Source of the DNA: Nitrobacteraceae bacterium AZCC 2146
GTDB taxonomy: Bacteria; Pseudomonadota; Alphaproteobacteria; Rhizobiales; Xanthobacteraceae
DNA: 64,000 nt
Direction of reading: 5' to 3'
NCBI GenBank assembly: GCA_036924855.1
Contig: JBAGRP010000001.1
Coordinates: forward strand, 7,056,001 to 7,120,000
The notes under the pieces were generated by a model that searched no databases, was not told where the DNA came from, and worked only from the letters and a program-made list of their open reading frames with translations. Shown piece after piece: positions 8,486-18,214 of the stretch (position 1 is its first letter; every line of letters starts with the position of its first letter). A program made the position numbers and the translations under genes.

Positions 8486-8540
8486 AGCGGCTCAAACATA
8501 TAGTGAGTCTCACCAAACGCTTGACCGCCACCGTAACTGC

Positions 8541-8772
8541 TTGAACACTCAAGAATTATTCGGGGTTTTTGCGTATGTTTGAAGGTATTATTTTCGGATT
8601 CATCGCTTTTGCGATTGGCTATGTGACCTTGATGCGGCTGATGGCCCGGCGAGCCGACGTTCTGCACGGCGAATTCATCCAACCGAACGAGCCGCGCCGG
8701 CCCGCCGCACCGACCTTGCTCGCTAGCATCCAGCGCTATGTGCGTGGTTTCCGGCTGCCCGCCCGACGCTAA
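8541..8772 (+). repeat. Duplicated segment with small membrane ORF (intact copy)
   Basis: Aligns with 30937-31152 from about 30 bases upstream of the ATG to the stop codon of the small ORF. The upstream word ATTATTCGG and the start TTTGCGTATGTTTGAAGG are conserved, so the promoter-proximal region was duplicated along with the gene. Confidence 0.7.
8575..8772 (+). CDS. Small single-helix membrane protein
   Basis: The 65-residue protein begins MFEGIIFGFIAFAIGYVTL, one N-terminal transmembrane helix, followed by a basic, proline-rich cytoplasmic-type tail ending RLPARR. The ATG at 8575 lies six bases after another ATG at 8569; conservation with the second copy at 30971 starts at MFEG, so I take 8575. 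The recurrence of the gene in a degraded copy 22 kb away shows that it was once a real unit. No family is recognised. The following 125 bases are non-coding before an epimerase pseudogene. Confidence 0.6.
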   Translation: MFEGIIFGFIAFAIGYVTLMRLMARRADVLHGEFIQPNEPRRPAAPTLLASIQRYVRGFRLPARR

Positions 8773-8899
8773 CAGTCCAATCGCCATCGCTCGTCTGGCG
8801 CGACTGATTGGCGCGCCAGCGATCAACTCGATATGGATTTTCTGATCAAGCGAACGGAGGCGGCCTGCAAACGCACCTCGCCGTAATAAACCGATCAGA

Positions 8900-9740
8900 A
8901 TGAAAAGTCTCGTCATCAGGGGGCACCGGAATTGTCGGCGGCTATATTGCAGAACACGTCGGCGAGGCCGGGGAACGGCCAGCGGCGCTGTCGCGTGCTC
9001 AGCACCACGACGCGCAAATCGACTGGATCCAGGGCGACCTCGGCGCGCCTGATGCGTTGCCGATTGCCGTCCGCGAGACGCTGTGTTGCACGGTGGATGT
9101 CGGTCTGCTGGCGGATGCACTGCCGCATCTGGATCGTTCCGCATTGAAGCGGGTCGTCGTTTTCACCTTCACCGGCATCGTCACCAAAATGGCTTCAGAG
9201 ATCGCTGTGGAGCGCGAGCACCTGCGGCGATTGGCCGACGGCGAACGGCGGCTGATTTCGGCTTGCGAGCAGTAAGGCATCGACTGGACGATCCTGCGGG
9301 ATCATCTACGCCGAAGGCAGGAACGGCAATGTCTCGCGGCTAGCGCGTTTGGTTCAGAAGTTTGGATTCTTGTCGCTCATGGGCAGCGGCGCCGGACTGC
9401 GCAGCCGGTGCATGCCGAGGATCTCGCTGTTGGTGCGATCCAGGCAGCGGCCAGTGCGGCGGCTGTTAACAAAACCCACGCGCTGCCCGGCGGCGAGACG
9501 ATCAGCTACCGTGAGATGGTGGGGCGGATCTTCGACGCGCGCGGCAAGCCGCGGCGCATCATCTCGGCGCCGCCCATCTTATGGCGCGCCGCATTCGCCT
9601 TGGCAAAACCGTTCTTCCCCAGTGCCAATGCCGCCATGGGCAGCCGGATGGCGATGGGCATGGTTTTCGTGGGCGCGTCGGCGGTCAGCGATTTTGGCTG
9701 GAACCCGCGAAAATTCCGACCGATGTTTAACGCGGCCTAG
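8900..9740 (+). pseudogene. NAD(P)-dependent epimerase/dehydratase pseudogene
   Basis: Piecewise translation matches the intact gene at 34444-35310 almost end to end. The start reads MKSLVI, then a one-base shift restores GIVGGYI, and VGLLADALPHLD and FTFTGIVTKMASEIAVERE follow. A TAA interrupts at about 9273 (ISACEQ-stop-GIDWTIL), two codons are lost before IIYAEGRN, and a last shift leads into QPVHAEDLAVGAI and FGWNPRKFRP at the end. At least two frameshifts, a nonsense codon and a deletion make it non-functional. The intact paralogue is probably a sugar-nucleotide SDR. Confidence 0.88.
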
Positions 9741-10712
9741 CTAAGGATGCTGTCGCCAGTAGTTTAGCACTGACTCCAGCGTCGTGTTCCAGGTTCGCTT
9801 GGGCGTCCATCCGAGCCAGTCGCGAGCGCGATCCGCGTTGCCCAGCACGATCGGCGTATCGTTGGGACGCAGCAGCGCAGCGTCGACCGCGACGTCGATT
9901 CTCACCTGTGACAACGCCACTAGGATGTCGAGCGCATCCTGAATGGCGCGGGCCTCGCCCGACGCGATATTGATGGCGGCGCCATTCGGCAGGCCATCGA
10001 ATCGCAGCAGCGCCTCGGTGTAGGCATCGACCACGTCTTGTACGTCGAGAAAGTCGCGGCGGCTTCTGAGGTCGCCGATGCGGATCACCGGCTCCTGTTC
10101 GCCGCGTTCGATTCTTGCGATCTGCGCCGCGAAGGCGGGAATGACGAATTGGGTATTCTGACCGGGGCCGGTGTGATTAAACGGGCGTAGCCGCAGGACA
10201 CGCAGGCCACTGAGCGCCATCTGGCCCAGCATGATATCGGCCGCCGCCTTGGCCGCGCCGTAGGGATTCACGGGCTGCAGCAGAGCGGTCTCATCGAGCG
10301 CGGCATTGCTCTTGAAGCTGGCGCCATAGACCTGGGCGCTGCTGCAATAGAGCAGCCGGCAATCCGGCACAAATTCGCAGATCGCTAGTGCGATGTTCTG
10401 CGTGCCGCTGAAATTCACATTCCAGGCGGGCCGGATGTCGCGATTGGCCGCGGTGACCGCCGCGATGGCGGCGAGATGCAGAAGATGGGTCGGCTGCTCG
10501 CCTTGAATGACGCGATTGACTTCAGACGCGTCGGTTATGTCAAGATGAATGCTCTTGTAGTCCGCCGGGTCAGCATTGCCGCGGACGTTTCTGTCCGCGA
10601 GCACCAGCCGGCTATCAGCCGGCAATACGGCTTTCAGTTTTCGGACGAGGTGGTCGCCGACGAATCCGCTGGCCCCCGTGATCAGAGTTCGCATCGGCCC
10701 GTTCAGGCTCAT
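9741..10712 (-). CDS. rmd: GDP-4-dehydro-6-deoxy-D-mannose reductase
   Basis: The 323-residue SDR has LITGASGFVGDHLV at the NAD(P) site, CSSAQVYG, the catalytic NPYGAAK (Tyr151, Lys155) and RPFNHTGPGQ, a block typical of Rmd. It reduces GDP-4-keto-6-deoxymannose, made by Gmd, to GDP-D-rhamnose. The ATG at 10712 is four bases after the gmd stop; an internal ATG at 10694 (MRTLITG) is an alternative. It forms a two-gene operon with gmd. GDP-6-deoxy-D-talose synthesis by a related reductase cannot be excluded. Confidence 0.87.
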   Translation of the reverse strand: MSLNGPMRTLITGASGFVGDHLVRKLKAVLPADSRLVLADRNVRGNADPADYKSIHLDITDASEVNRVIQGEQPTHLLHLAAIAAVTAANRDIRPAWNVNFSGTQNIALAICEFVPDCRLLYCSSAQVYGASFKSNAALDETALLQPVNPYGAAKAAADIMLGQMALSGLRVLRLRPFNHTGPGQNTQFVIPAFAAQIARIERGEQEPVIRIGDLRSRRDFLDVQDVVDAYTEALLRFDGLPNGAAINIASGEARAIQDALDILVALSQVRIDVAVDAALLRPNDTPIVLGNADRARDWLGWTPKRTWNTTLESVLNYWRQHP

Positions 10713-10716
10713 ATGG

Positions 10717-11700
<984 letters not shown>

Positions 11701-11779
11701 CTAACTTTCAAAAAAGCCGATGCCCGAAGGAAATCAACATCATTCGGTTCGGATATGACAGATGCGTACGGTTCTTCGG

Positions 11780-12113
11780 GCGTGTGGCGTAGTCTGGGTT
11801 GGTGACGAGGTCCGGTGCGTCGATCGCCTGAGCGCAGCGTTCCCAGATATTGCCGCCTGTCATGGCGATATTGAGGTAACCGTCCGACGTCTTGAACGCG
11901 CCGGTGGAAATACTGGTCGGGTGGTTGATGCCGGCCTGCCGCGCTCATACTGTTCCATCAGCCAGTGCGCGGCATGGAAACCTAGCATGAATATCTGCGC
12001 TTGCAGCAGTGACGTCTGCACGCCCAGCGCGCAGAACAGCCCGCGGTGAGGTCGGCAGCGGGAATGTCGACCCGCATCGGGCCTTCGCCCGGCGTGCCGG
12101 TGATCGACATCAG
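11780..12113 (-). pseudogene. Middle fragment of a family III CoA-transferase, cut by an IS630-type element
   Basis: This stretch matches the intact CoA-transferase DNA (about 7505-7890) with substitutions, a short divergent patch near 11938-11952 and one deletion of about 48 bases near 12020. Homology ends at 12113, exactly where the IS630-type remnant begins, so insertion probably removed the part encoding the N-terminus. It has no start and no catalytic Asp. It lies upstream of gmd and might contribute to the gmd promoter region. Confidence 0.8.
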
Positions 12114-12146
12114 TGCCTAGCTAGAGCAGATTCCACCTGATGTAGG

Positions 12147-12740
12147 TCAGCGTCTATAGCCGGCGTGACGAAAATAGTTGGCGCATTGGTCGGGCGCAAA
12201 CGATTTTATGAGTTTACCGATCAACCGCCAGAGTTCCTTCACAGTGCGCTTGGCGCCTTTGCGCAGCGCGGCCTTGAGTTTCGAGAATGCCATCTCGATT
12301 GGGTTGAGGTCTGGCGAATAGGCGGGCAGATAGCGGATTGTCGCACCGACAGTGGCGATGGCTTCGCGCACCCCGTCGATTTTGTGGGTCCGCAGATTGT
12401 CCATGAATACGATGTCGCCTTTCGTCAGCGTCGGCACGAGCACCTGCTCGACATAGGCCATGAACGTGGCTCCATCCATCGCACCATCGATGACATAGGG
12501 TGCTGTCAGGCCGTTGACGCGCAACGCCGCAATGAACGTCAAGGTTTTCCAGTGGCCGTGCGGTACACTCGCGACGAGTCGTTCGCCACGCGGAGAGCGA
12601 CCGGAATGGCGAACCATTTTGGTCGTCACCGACGTCTCATCAATAAAAACGAGCCGTTGCCTCCGTAACGACGATTGCTCGGCTTTCAACTCAGCGCGCG
12701 CAGCGGCGACATCAGGTCGATCCTGTTCGGCGGCGTGCAA
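12147..12740 (-). CDS. IS630 family transposase, C-terminal DDE half (ORF2)
   Basis: The 197-residue ORF has the IS630/Tc1 catalytic triad: VFIDETSV (first Asp), [11 protein letters not shown] (second Asp) and [15 protein letters not shown] (Glu), a DDE_3 domain. It lacks its own DNA-binding part, normally supplied by ORF1 through -1 frameshifting at the run of eight A just upstream (12743-12750), which would give [11 protein letters not shown] across the join. The catalytic residues are intact, but the upstream ORF1 here is frameshifted and truncated. Confidence 0.85.
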   Translation of the reverse strand: MHAAEQDRPDVAAARAELKAEQSSLRRQRLVFIDETSVTTKMVRHSGRSPRGERLVASVPHGHWKTLTFIAALRVNGLTAPYVIDGAMDGATFMAYVEQVLVPTLTKGDIVFMDNLRTHKIDGVREAIATVGATIRYLPAYSPDLNPIEMAFSKLKAALRKGAKRTVKELWRLIGKLIKSFAPDQCANYFRHAGYRR

Positions 12741-13050
12741 TGTTTTTTTTGAACGTGATGTGGTGCCGCTCGTAAAACCGCCAGATCGAGGTTCTGCCGA
12801 CCTTCAGCCTTTTGGCCGATGCGAGCCGCATGCCGATCTCCTCGAGTGTCAGATCGGGCTCTGCGGTCACTAGATCGAGCAGCCACTGCGCGTGCTGCTC
12901 GAGCGGCGGCGGCAGTGGCCGGTGCCAGGCTTCGCCGCGACGCTACCGGTTGTCTGCCAGCGATCCATCCAGCGGATAGTCGTCGAGGCCGCAAGATCAA
13001 GCAGCCGCGCTACCGAAAATCTCATCCGCGATTTCAGATCTGAATGCGTC
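12741..13050 (-). pseudogene. IS630 transposase ORF1 (helix-turn-helix part), degraded
   Basis: On the minus strand the sequence reads ARLLDLAASTTIRWMDRWQ and TGSVAAKPGTGHCR, close to the better copy at 29555-29905. A small deletion after GTGHCRR then changes frame, and the first ~30 codons are reduced to HSDLKSRM. The part preceding the A8 slip site ([15 protein letters not shown]) is recognisable in another frame. It cannot yield the full fusion transposase. Confidence 0.75.
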
Positions 13051-13426
13051 TCCAAAGCTCTCGTAATTGATTTGGCAACTGCATTGGCTGGAATGGCTTC
13101 GTGAAAACTTCAACTGCACCGAGATCGCGATAACGCTTGATTTCCGCGGACTGTGCCTTGGCCGTCATGAACACGATTGGCGTCGAGGCAACGGACTGAA
13201 TTCCACGTAGCGCGACAAGCGTCGTCGGGCCATCCATCTCCGGCATCATGACATCGAGCAAAATTAGGTCCGGCTTGAATTGCTGTACCTGCGCGATCGC
13301 CTCGCGGCCGGAATCGCACAGACACAGCGCGAACTTGCCGACCAATTCCAGCGAGATCTTTGCGACCTTGCGGACATCCGGCTCATCGTCAACGTACATG
13401 ATCCGCCCAAGCGTCCGCTCGCCCAT
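13034..13426 (-). CDS. CheY-like single-domain response regulator
   Basis: The 130-residue protein is one receiver domain: acidic pair in MYVDDEPD (residues 10-17), phospho-acceptor Asp58 in LILLDVMMPEMDG, the Thr in FMTAK and the Lys in FTKPF. It has no output domain, so it passes phosphate or acts by protein contact. It follows the histidine kinase by 15 bases and closes the secretion operon. Its stop codon lies in sequence that appears to belong to the neighbouring IS630 remnant, so the last residue or two may have been altered by that insertion. Confidence 0.9.
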   Translation of the reverse strand: MGERTLGRIMYVDDEPDVRKVAKISLELVGKFALCLCDSGREAIAQVQQFKPDLILLDVMMPEMDGPTTLVALRGIQSVASTPIVFMTAKAQSAEIKRYRDLGAVEVFTKPFQPMQLPNQLRELWRRIQI

Positions 13427-13441
13427 TTGACCTGCCTCCGG

Positions 13442-14692
13442 CTAAGCCGCCCGGTTTCTGGTCGGTGCCGTACCTGCTGTGTTATCGACGGCTTTCCACG
13501 CCGGCAGATTGACGTGAAAGGTCGTGCCAAGGCCGGTCTCGGTGTCGAAGTTGACCGTTCCGTCCAGATGCTCGACGATTCTCTTCACGATGGCGAGCCC
13601 GAGCCCTGTGCCGGCGAGACGGCGGCTGTCGGAGCTATCGGCCTGGGCGAACTTCTCGAAGACGCGCCCGCGAAATGCTTCCGGGATACCCGGTCCGCGG
13701 TCGGCAACGGCAATACATATCCGCTCGCCCGCACGGTCAAGCGTGACTGTTATCATCCCACCCTTGGGTGAGAACTTCGCCGCGTTCGACACCAGATTGG
13801 TAAGGACTTGGATGAAACGATCAGGATCGACAAGTGCTATCGCCTCTTTGGTCAGCCATTGCGCTCTTATGCCTACACCGAGGTTTTGTGCGAATGAGTT
13901 TGTCTCTGCCACGGCTCTTTCGATCAGCGGCCTTAGCGGGAGCGGGGCGAGATCGAACGGCATGCGGCCGGACTCGATCTTCTCGATGTCGAGGATATCA
14001 TTGACGAGGCGGATGAGCCGTTGGCTATTGTTATAGGCCACATTGACCATCTCCTTGGCTTCCGCCGGCAGCGCTCCGACGACCTCGGCGTTGAGCAGCT
14101 CTAGCATTCCGGCGATCGATGTCAGCGGAGTACGCAATTCGTGGCTGACCGTGGAAACGAACTCGTTCTTCAGTCGCTCGATCCGCTCTCGCTCGGCGAG
14201 ACGCGCTCTGAGTTCGAGCGCATCGACAACCGCGTCGGCAAGGTTGCGCAGCATCTCGATGCTGATCTCGCTCGGCGCAGGCCGTGCCACGAAATCGATG
14301 GCACAAAGTGTACCAAGCGCAAAACCATCGGCTGTGATCAGCGGTGCACCGACATAAAAGCGGATGTGGGGCGGGCCAACAACCAGAGGATTGTCGGCGA
14401 AACGCAGATCGCGCAGCGCGTCAGGGACAATCAGCAATTGGCGGTGGTATACCGCATGACCGCAAAAAGAGATATTGCGCGGCATTTCGCTCGCATCGAG
14501 CCCGATGCGCGACTTGAACCATTGTCGATCTGAGTCGACCAGAGAGATGAGCAGCGTCGGCGTGCTAAAGATGTGCCGAGCAATCTTGGTCAGACGATCA
14601 AATGCAGGTTCGGCGAGCGTGTCGAGTACGCAATAACGGCGCAGCGCGGCAACACGTTCGGCATCGTCGGGAGGAATAGGGGCGGGGATCAT
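13442..14692 (-). CDS. Soluble GAF-domain sensor histidine kinase
   Basis: The 416-residue protein has an N-terminal GAF domain (about residues 20-165, with LVDSDRQWFKSRIGL), a HisKA domain with the phospho-acceptor His184 in FVSTVSHELRTPL, and an HATPase_c domain with NLVSNAAKFSPKGG, VADRGPGIPE and GTGLGLAIVKRIVEHLDG. There is no membrane segment, so it senses a cytoplasmic signal. It lies 31 bases downstream of the HlyD-type gene and 15 before the CheY-like regulator. Likely partners are that regulator, the HPt protein at 27211 and the OmpR-type regulator at 20058. Confidence 0.92.
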   Translation of the reverse strand: MIPAPIPPDDAERVAALRRYCVLDTLAEPAFDRLTKIARHIFSTPTLLISLVDSDRQWFKSRIGLDASEMPRNISFCGHAVYHRQLLIVPDALRDLRFADNPLVVGPPHIRFYVGAPLITADGFALGTLCAIDFVARPAPSEISIEMLRNLADAVVDALELRARLAERERIERLKNEFVSTVSHELRTPLTSIAGMLELLNAEVVGALPAEAKEMVNVAYNNSQRLIRLVNDILDIEKIESGRMPFDLAPLPLRPLIERAVAETNSFAQNLGVGIRAQWLTKEAIALVDPDRFIQVLTNLVSNAAKFSPKGGMITVTLDRAGERICIAVADRGPGIPEAFRGRVFEKFAQADSSDSRRLAGTGLGLAIVKRIVEHLDGTVNFDTETGLGTTFHVNLPAWKAVDNTAGTAPTRNRAA

Positions 14693-14723
14693 GTCTACCT
14701 CGGCATTGTCATCTTATGGGTTC

Positions 14724-16088
14724 TCAACGTTCGCGCAGCGCCTCGCCGGAGGCGCGTACGATCGGCTTGAGTAAATAGGCCAATACCGTCTTGCTGCCGG
14801 TGCGGATATCGGCGAGCACAGTCATGCCCGGGATAACGAGATTCCGGGTTGGATCGTCACCGACGTAGTTCTTATCCAGTTGGATGCGGGCGCGATAGAA
14901 TGGGGTACCCTTGTCGTCTTGGAATGTCGTCGCTGAAATCGTTCCGATCTTGCCCTCGATCCCGCCGAATCGGGTGTAGTCGTAGGTCGCGACCTTGACG
15001 AGCGCCGCCTGTCCGACGCGCACGAAGCCGATATCCCGGCTCAGCACGCGCGCCTCCACGATCAACTTCGCGTCGATTGGAATCACTTCAAGCAGGCTCG
15101 AGCCGGGCGCAACGACGCCGCCAATCGTCTCGGTTTGCAAGCCTTTGACGACACCGCGGACCGGCGAGCGGATGGTGAGACGTTTAACTCGGTCTTGCGC
15201 CTTCTCGATGGCCTCCCGCACTTCGGCGAGATCGCTTGTCACCTTGCCGATTTCCTGCGTTGCGTCGAGCTGGTTCCGGGCACGCAACTCCGCGATACGG
15301 GTGTCCACTTCGGTAATCGCTTCGCCGGAGCGGATCATCTGCCCCTGCATTTCGGTGAGCTGGGTCTTGATTCGCGCTAGTTCGCGTTGCTGATCGAGCA
15401 TCAGGATGCGGGAGGTGTAACCTTTTTCGAACGTTTCCGTGCGAATGCGGATTTGCTCTTCGAGCGGTACGATCTGCGCCCGGATGTTTTTTTCCTGGGC
15501 CGTTTGCGAATCGAACTCAGCCCGGCGCTGCTCTCGCTGCTGGCGTAGGACGGCCTCCTGGCGCTCAACTGATTCCCGCTTGGAGCGCAGGAGCGTGCCC
15601 TGCGCAGCGGCGAGATCGCTGAAGCGCCCGTCCTTGGAATCAATCCGCGCGTCCTCGCGGTTTGCAACTGCTTGCAACTGGGCGGCCTGCAACTCAAGTG
15701 CGGCGAACCGGGCGCGAAGCTGTTCAAATTCCGGGCCAGTCATGCCGCTCTCAAGCTCCAGCAAGACCTGCCCCTCATCGACAAGATCGCCTTCCCGTAC
15801 GTTGATGGCGGAGACGATACCACCCTCGAGGTGCTGGATACGCTTCACCGATCCGGCCGGCGTCACTTCGCCAGAGGCGGGAGCGATTTCGCCTACTTCA
15901 GTGATCGAGGACCAGATCAAGAATCCGGCAATCGCGGCAACGAGAATGGCGATTGCCAAGCGCGCAAGCCAACCCGGTCCTTGCTCTTCGAGCCGGATCG
16001 ATTGCGCGAGCCGCCCGCGGCCGGCGAGCCACTGCGGGTTGAGCGCTCCGCCTGGAAGGGCCGGGACTGTCGTCGAAATGTTCGTCAT
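14724..16088 (-). CDS. HlyD-type membrane fusion protein of a type I secretion system
   Basis: The 454-residue protein has a cytoplasmic N-terminus, one membrane anchor (about residues 42-62), a biotinyl-lipoyl-like segment (GSVKRIQHLEGGIVSAINV, VREGDLVDEGQVLLELES), a long coiled coil (about 120-300) and a C-terminal beta domain ending in the inner-membrane contact region. It bridges the ABC transporter to an outer-membrane TolC-type channel, none of which is encoded here. Its ATG overlaps the upstream ABC gene by four bases. Confidence 0.93.
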   Translation of the reverse strand: MTNISTTVPALPGGALNPQWLAGRGRLAQSIRLEEQGPGWLARLAIAILVAAIAGFLIWSSITEVGEIAPASGEVTPAGSVKRIQHLEGGIVSAINVREGDLVDEGQVLLELESGMTGPEFEQLRARFAALELQAAQLQAVANREDARIDSKDGRFSDLAAAQGTLLRSKRESVERQEAVLRQQREQRRAEFDSQTAQEKNIRAQIVPLEEQIRIRTETFEKGYTSRILMLDQQRELARIKTQLTEMQGQMIRSGEAITEVDTRIAELRARNQLDATQEIGKVTSDLAEVREAIEKAQDRVKRLTIRSPVRGVVKGLQTETIGGVVAPGSSLLEVIPIDAKLIVEARVLSRDIGFVRVGQAALVKVATYDYTRFGGIEGKIGTISATTFQDDKGTPFYRARIQLDKNYVGDDPTRNLVIPGMTVLADIRTGSKTVLAYLLKPIVRASGEALRER

Positions 16089-18214
16089 CGTGCGTCTCCG
16101 GCGAGCTTGGTCATCAGTTCTTGCGGCGATCCGTCGTGGACGATCGTCCCGTGCCGGAGCACGATCACGCGGTCCGCCGCCCGGACGTGCGCGGGATGGT
16201 GGGTCACGAGCAAGACGGTCGAGCGCCCGCGCAAGGCGTCAAGCTGGGCGAGCAGCAGATCTTCGCCGGCCGCATCGAGAAAAACCCCGGGCTCGTCGAG
16301 GAGGATAATGCTGGCGTCGATGAGGCAGGTGCGGGCCAGCACAAGCCTGCGCGCGAAGCTTGCCGACAGTTGATCGGCGGGGGCGCCAAAACCGGCCGGA
16401 AGCGCGTCGATTTCAGCGAGCAGGCCGGCCTTGGCCGCAGCGGCGCGCAGTTCATCGTCGGTCGCCGTTGGGCTGGCGAGCCGCAGATTGTCGGCGAGCG
16501 TGCCGGTAAACAGATCCGACTGCTGCGGCAGATAGGCGACGGATTGTCGCAGATTGATCGGGTTGATGTGTCGGCTGTCGACGCCATCGATCAGCACGGC
16601 ACCGATCTGCGGCTGGTAGACCCCGGCGACAAGTTTGAGCACCGAGGATTTGCCGCATCCGTTGCCACCGGTGACGGCGACTACCTGCCCCGGCTTGATA
16701 TCGAAGGATATCCCACCGATGGCGGGCTCATGATGCGCCGCGTAGCGCAGCACGACGCGCTGGAACGTGATCCGTCCGGCAAAGCGACGACCGCGCGTGG
16801 GTCTCGGCCGGCCTTCGGCGATTGATCCTTCCGAGGGAAGAAGCATCGCCTGATTGACGCCGCGGACGGCGCTCCCGATGTCCTGGACCTTCGTCAAGGT
16901 AACGAACAACGCTTGAAACGGTGCGAGCATGCGCCAAACCAAGGTCATGCTCGCGATCAGAGCGCCGACGCTCAGGCTGCCGTCAAGCGCCAGCAACGCC
17001 CCGATCGCAAGCGTACTCGCGCCGGCGACGAGATTGACTGCTTGCGCGATGTTCTCGGTGAGGGCCGCGATGCGTGCATAGCCGAGATTGACGAGGGCGA
17101 TCTCGGCGGAACGTTCCCGGAAGCGTTCGAGCCAAATCGCCTCGGCAGCGCTCGCTTTGATGGCGGGCATGTTCGAAAGGATTTCGATCAGCAGGCTTTG
17201 ATGATCGCCATGGCTACCAACGGCGCGGCCGCTGGCGTCGCGCGCATATCGGATGGCGAGAACACCGAGACTGGCAATGATAAGGGCGAGGCCGATGGGC
17301 ACCAGTGCAAGCCATCCTCCGATCCCGGCAATGGCGATGACGAAAACGAACACGAACGGGAGCTCAAGCAGTGCGAGCGCCATTGGGCCCGTAAACGCGC
17401 TTCGCAGACCTTCAAATTGCTGGAGCCGCGCTATCTGGCTGCCGATCGTCGTCTTTTCCAACCGCGCGAGCGGCAGGCTCAGCAGCTTGCGGATTATCGA
17501 CGTGCCGATCAGAAAATCCAGCCGCGCGCCGAGGTGAGCCAGAATGGCTCCGCGCACGGCCCGGAGCGCCGTGTCACAAACAAGCGCGAGCAGAACACCG
17601 ACGGCGAGAAAAACGAGCGTCGCATGCTCGTGCGTCGCCAGAACGCGGTCATAGACCGCTTGGACAAAAAACGCTGGCAGTAATGCCAGCAGGCTCAGGA
17701 AGAAACTCAGGACGAGAAGCAGAACGAACGTTCCTTCGAAACGCCGCCTGACGGACTTCAGCCAGCCGCCTTTCTGGCTCGGTGACGCGTCGGTCCGCGC
17801 CTCGTCGAGTGTAAAAAAGCAGACGCTGCCGCGACGGTCGAGGGCATCGGTCGTAGCAATCTTGGCGGATGCGCCCTCGAAGCAGACCAACGTGTCTGGC
17901 GTTCGCCCGGCTTCAAGTACGACCATCGGGCCGCCGTCGTCGGGAACGAACACGCATGGCAGCAGCCGGCAATCGATGTCCTTGAGCCGTGCCTTCTCGA
18001 CCCGGCTGGCGAAATCGAGATTCGCCATCGCGTTGCGGAAGTCGAGCAAATCCATGCATCCGTGGGAGGTCACCGCCTCGGCAAGCTGCCGGGGGCTGCC
18101 GCGCCACCGGAACCCGCCTAGCAGCGGCTCGAGGCAGGCCGCGAATGCGCAGTCCGCAACGGGCGTGGCGCCACGCGTCACGTTGTCCAGACGGGCGACC
18201 ATAGCACTCATCAC
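16085..18214 (-). CDS. Type I secretion ABC transporter, with N-terminal C39-like domain
   Basis: The 709-residue protein has about 150 N-terminal residues resembling the non-peptidase C39-like domain of LapB/HlyB-type exporters, then six membrane helices (about 165-440), then an ATPase: Walker A GGNGCGKSS, Walker B SIILLDEP with its Glu, and an H-loop His in LLVTHHPAH. The ABC signature is degenerate (LSASF where LSGGQ is expected). It overlaps the other ABC gene and the HlyD gene by four bases on each side. The two ABC proteins probably form a heterodimer exporting the adhesin at 21031. Confidence 0.92.
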   Translation of the reverse strand: MMSAMVARLDNVTRGATPVADCAFAACLEPLLGGFRWRGSPRQLAEAVTSHGCMDLLDFRNAMANLDFASRVEKARLKDIDCRLLPCVFVPDDGGPMVVLEAGRTPDTLVCFEGASAKIATTDALDRRGSVCFFTLDEARTDASPSQKGGWLKSVRRRFEGTFVLLLVLSFFLSLLALLPAFFVQAVYDRVLATHEHATLVFLAVGVLLALVCDTALRAVRGAILAHLGARLDFLIGTSIIRKLLSLPLARLEKTTIGSQIARLQQFEGLRSAFTGPMALALLELPFVFVFVIAIAGIGGWLALVPIGLALIIASLGVLAIRYARDASGRAVGSHGDHQSLLIEILSNMPAIKASAAEAIWLERFRERSAEIALVNLGYARIAALTENIAQAVNLVAGASTLAIGALLALDGSLSVGALIASMTLVWRMLAPFQALFVTLTKVQDIGSAVRGVNQAMLLPSEGSIAEGRPRPTRGRRFAGRITFQRVVLRYAAHHEPAIGGISFDIKPGQVVAVTGGNGCGKSSVLKLVAGVYQPQIGAVLIDGVDSRHINPINLRQSVAYLPQQSDLFTGTLADNLRLASPTATDDELRAAAAKAGLLAEIDALPAGFGAPADQLSASFARRLVLARTCLIDASIILLDEPGVFLDAAGEDLLLAQLDALRGRSTVLLVTHHPAHVRAADRVIVLRHGTIVHDGSPQELMTKLAGDAR

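Larger units (their letters stand above)
12115..13050 (-). mobile_element. IS630-type element, 5'-truncated (left copy)
   Basis: The element covers a DDE transposase ORF2 (12147-12740), an A8 frameshift site (12743-12750) and a degraded ORF1. Its end near 12120, CTAGAGCAGATTCCACC, resembles the end of the second IS630-type copy at 29452 (CTAGAGTGGTTTCCACC), as expected of terminal inverted repeats next to a TA target. The far end is missing: homology fades at about 13050 inside the stop region of a response regulator. Probably immobile unless the missing end is supplied in trans. Confidence 0.75.
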
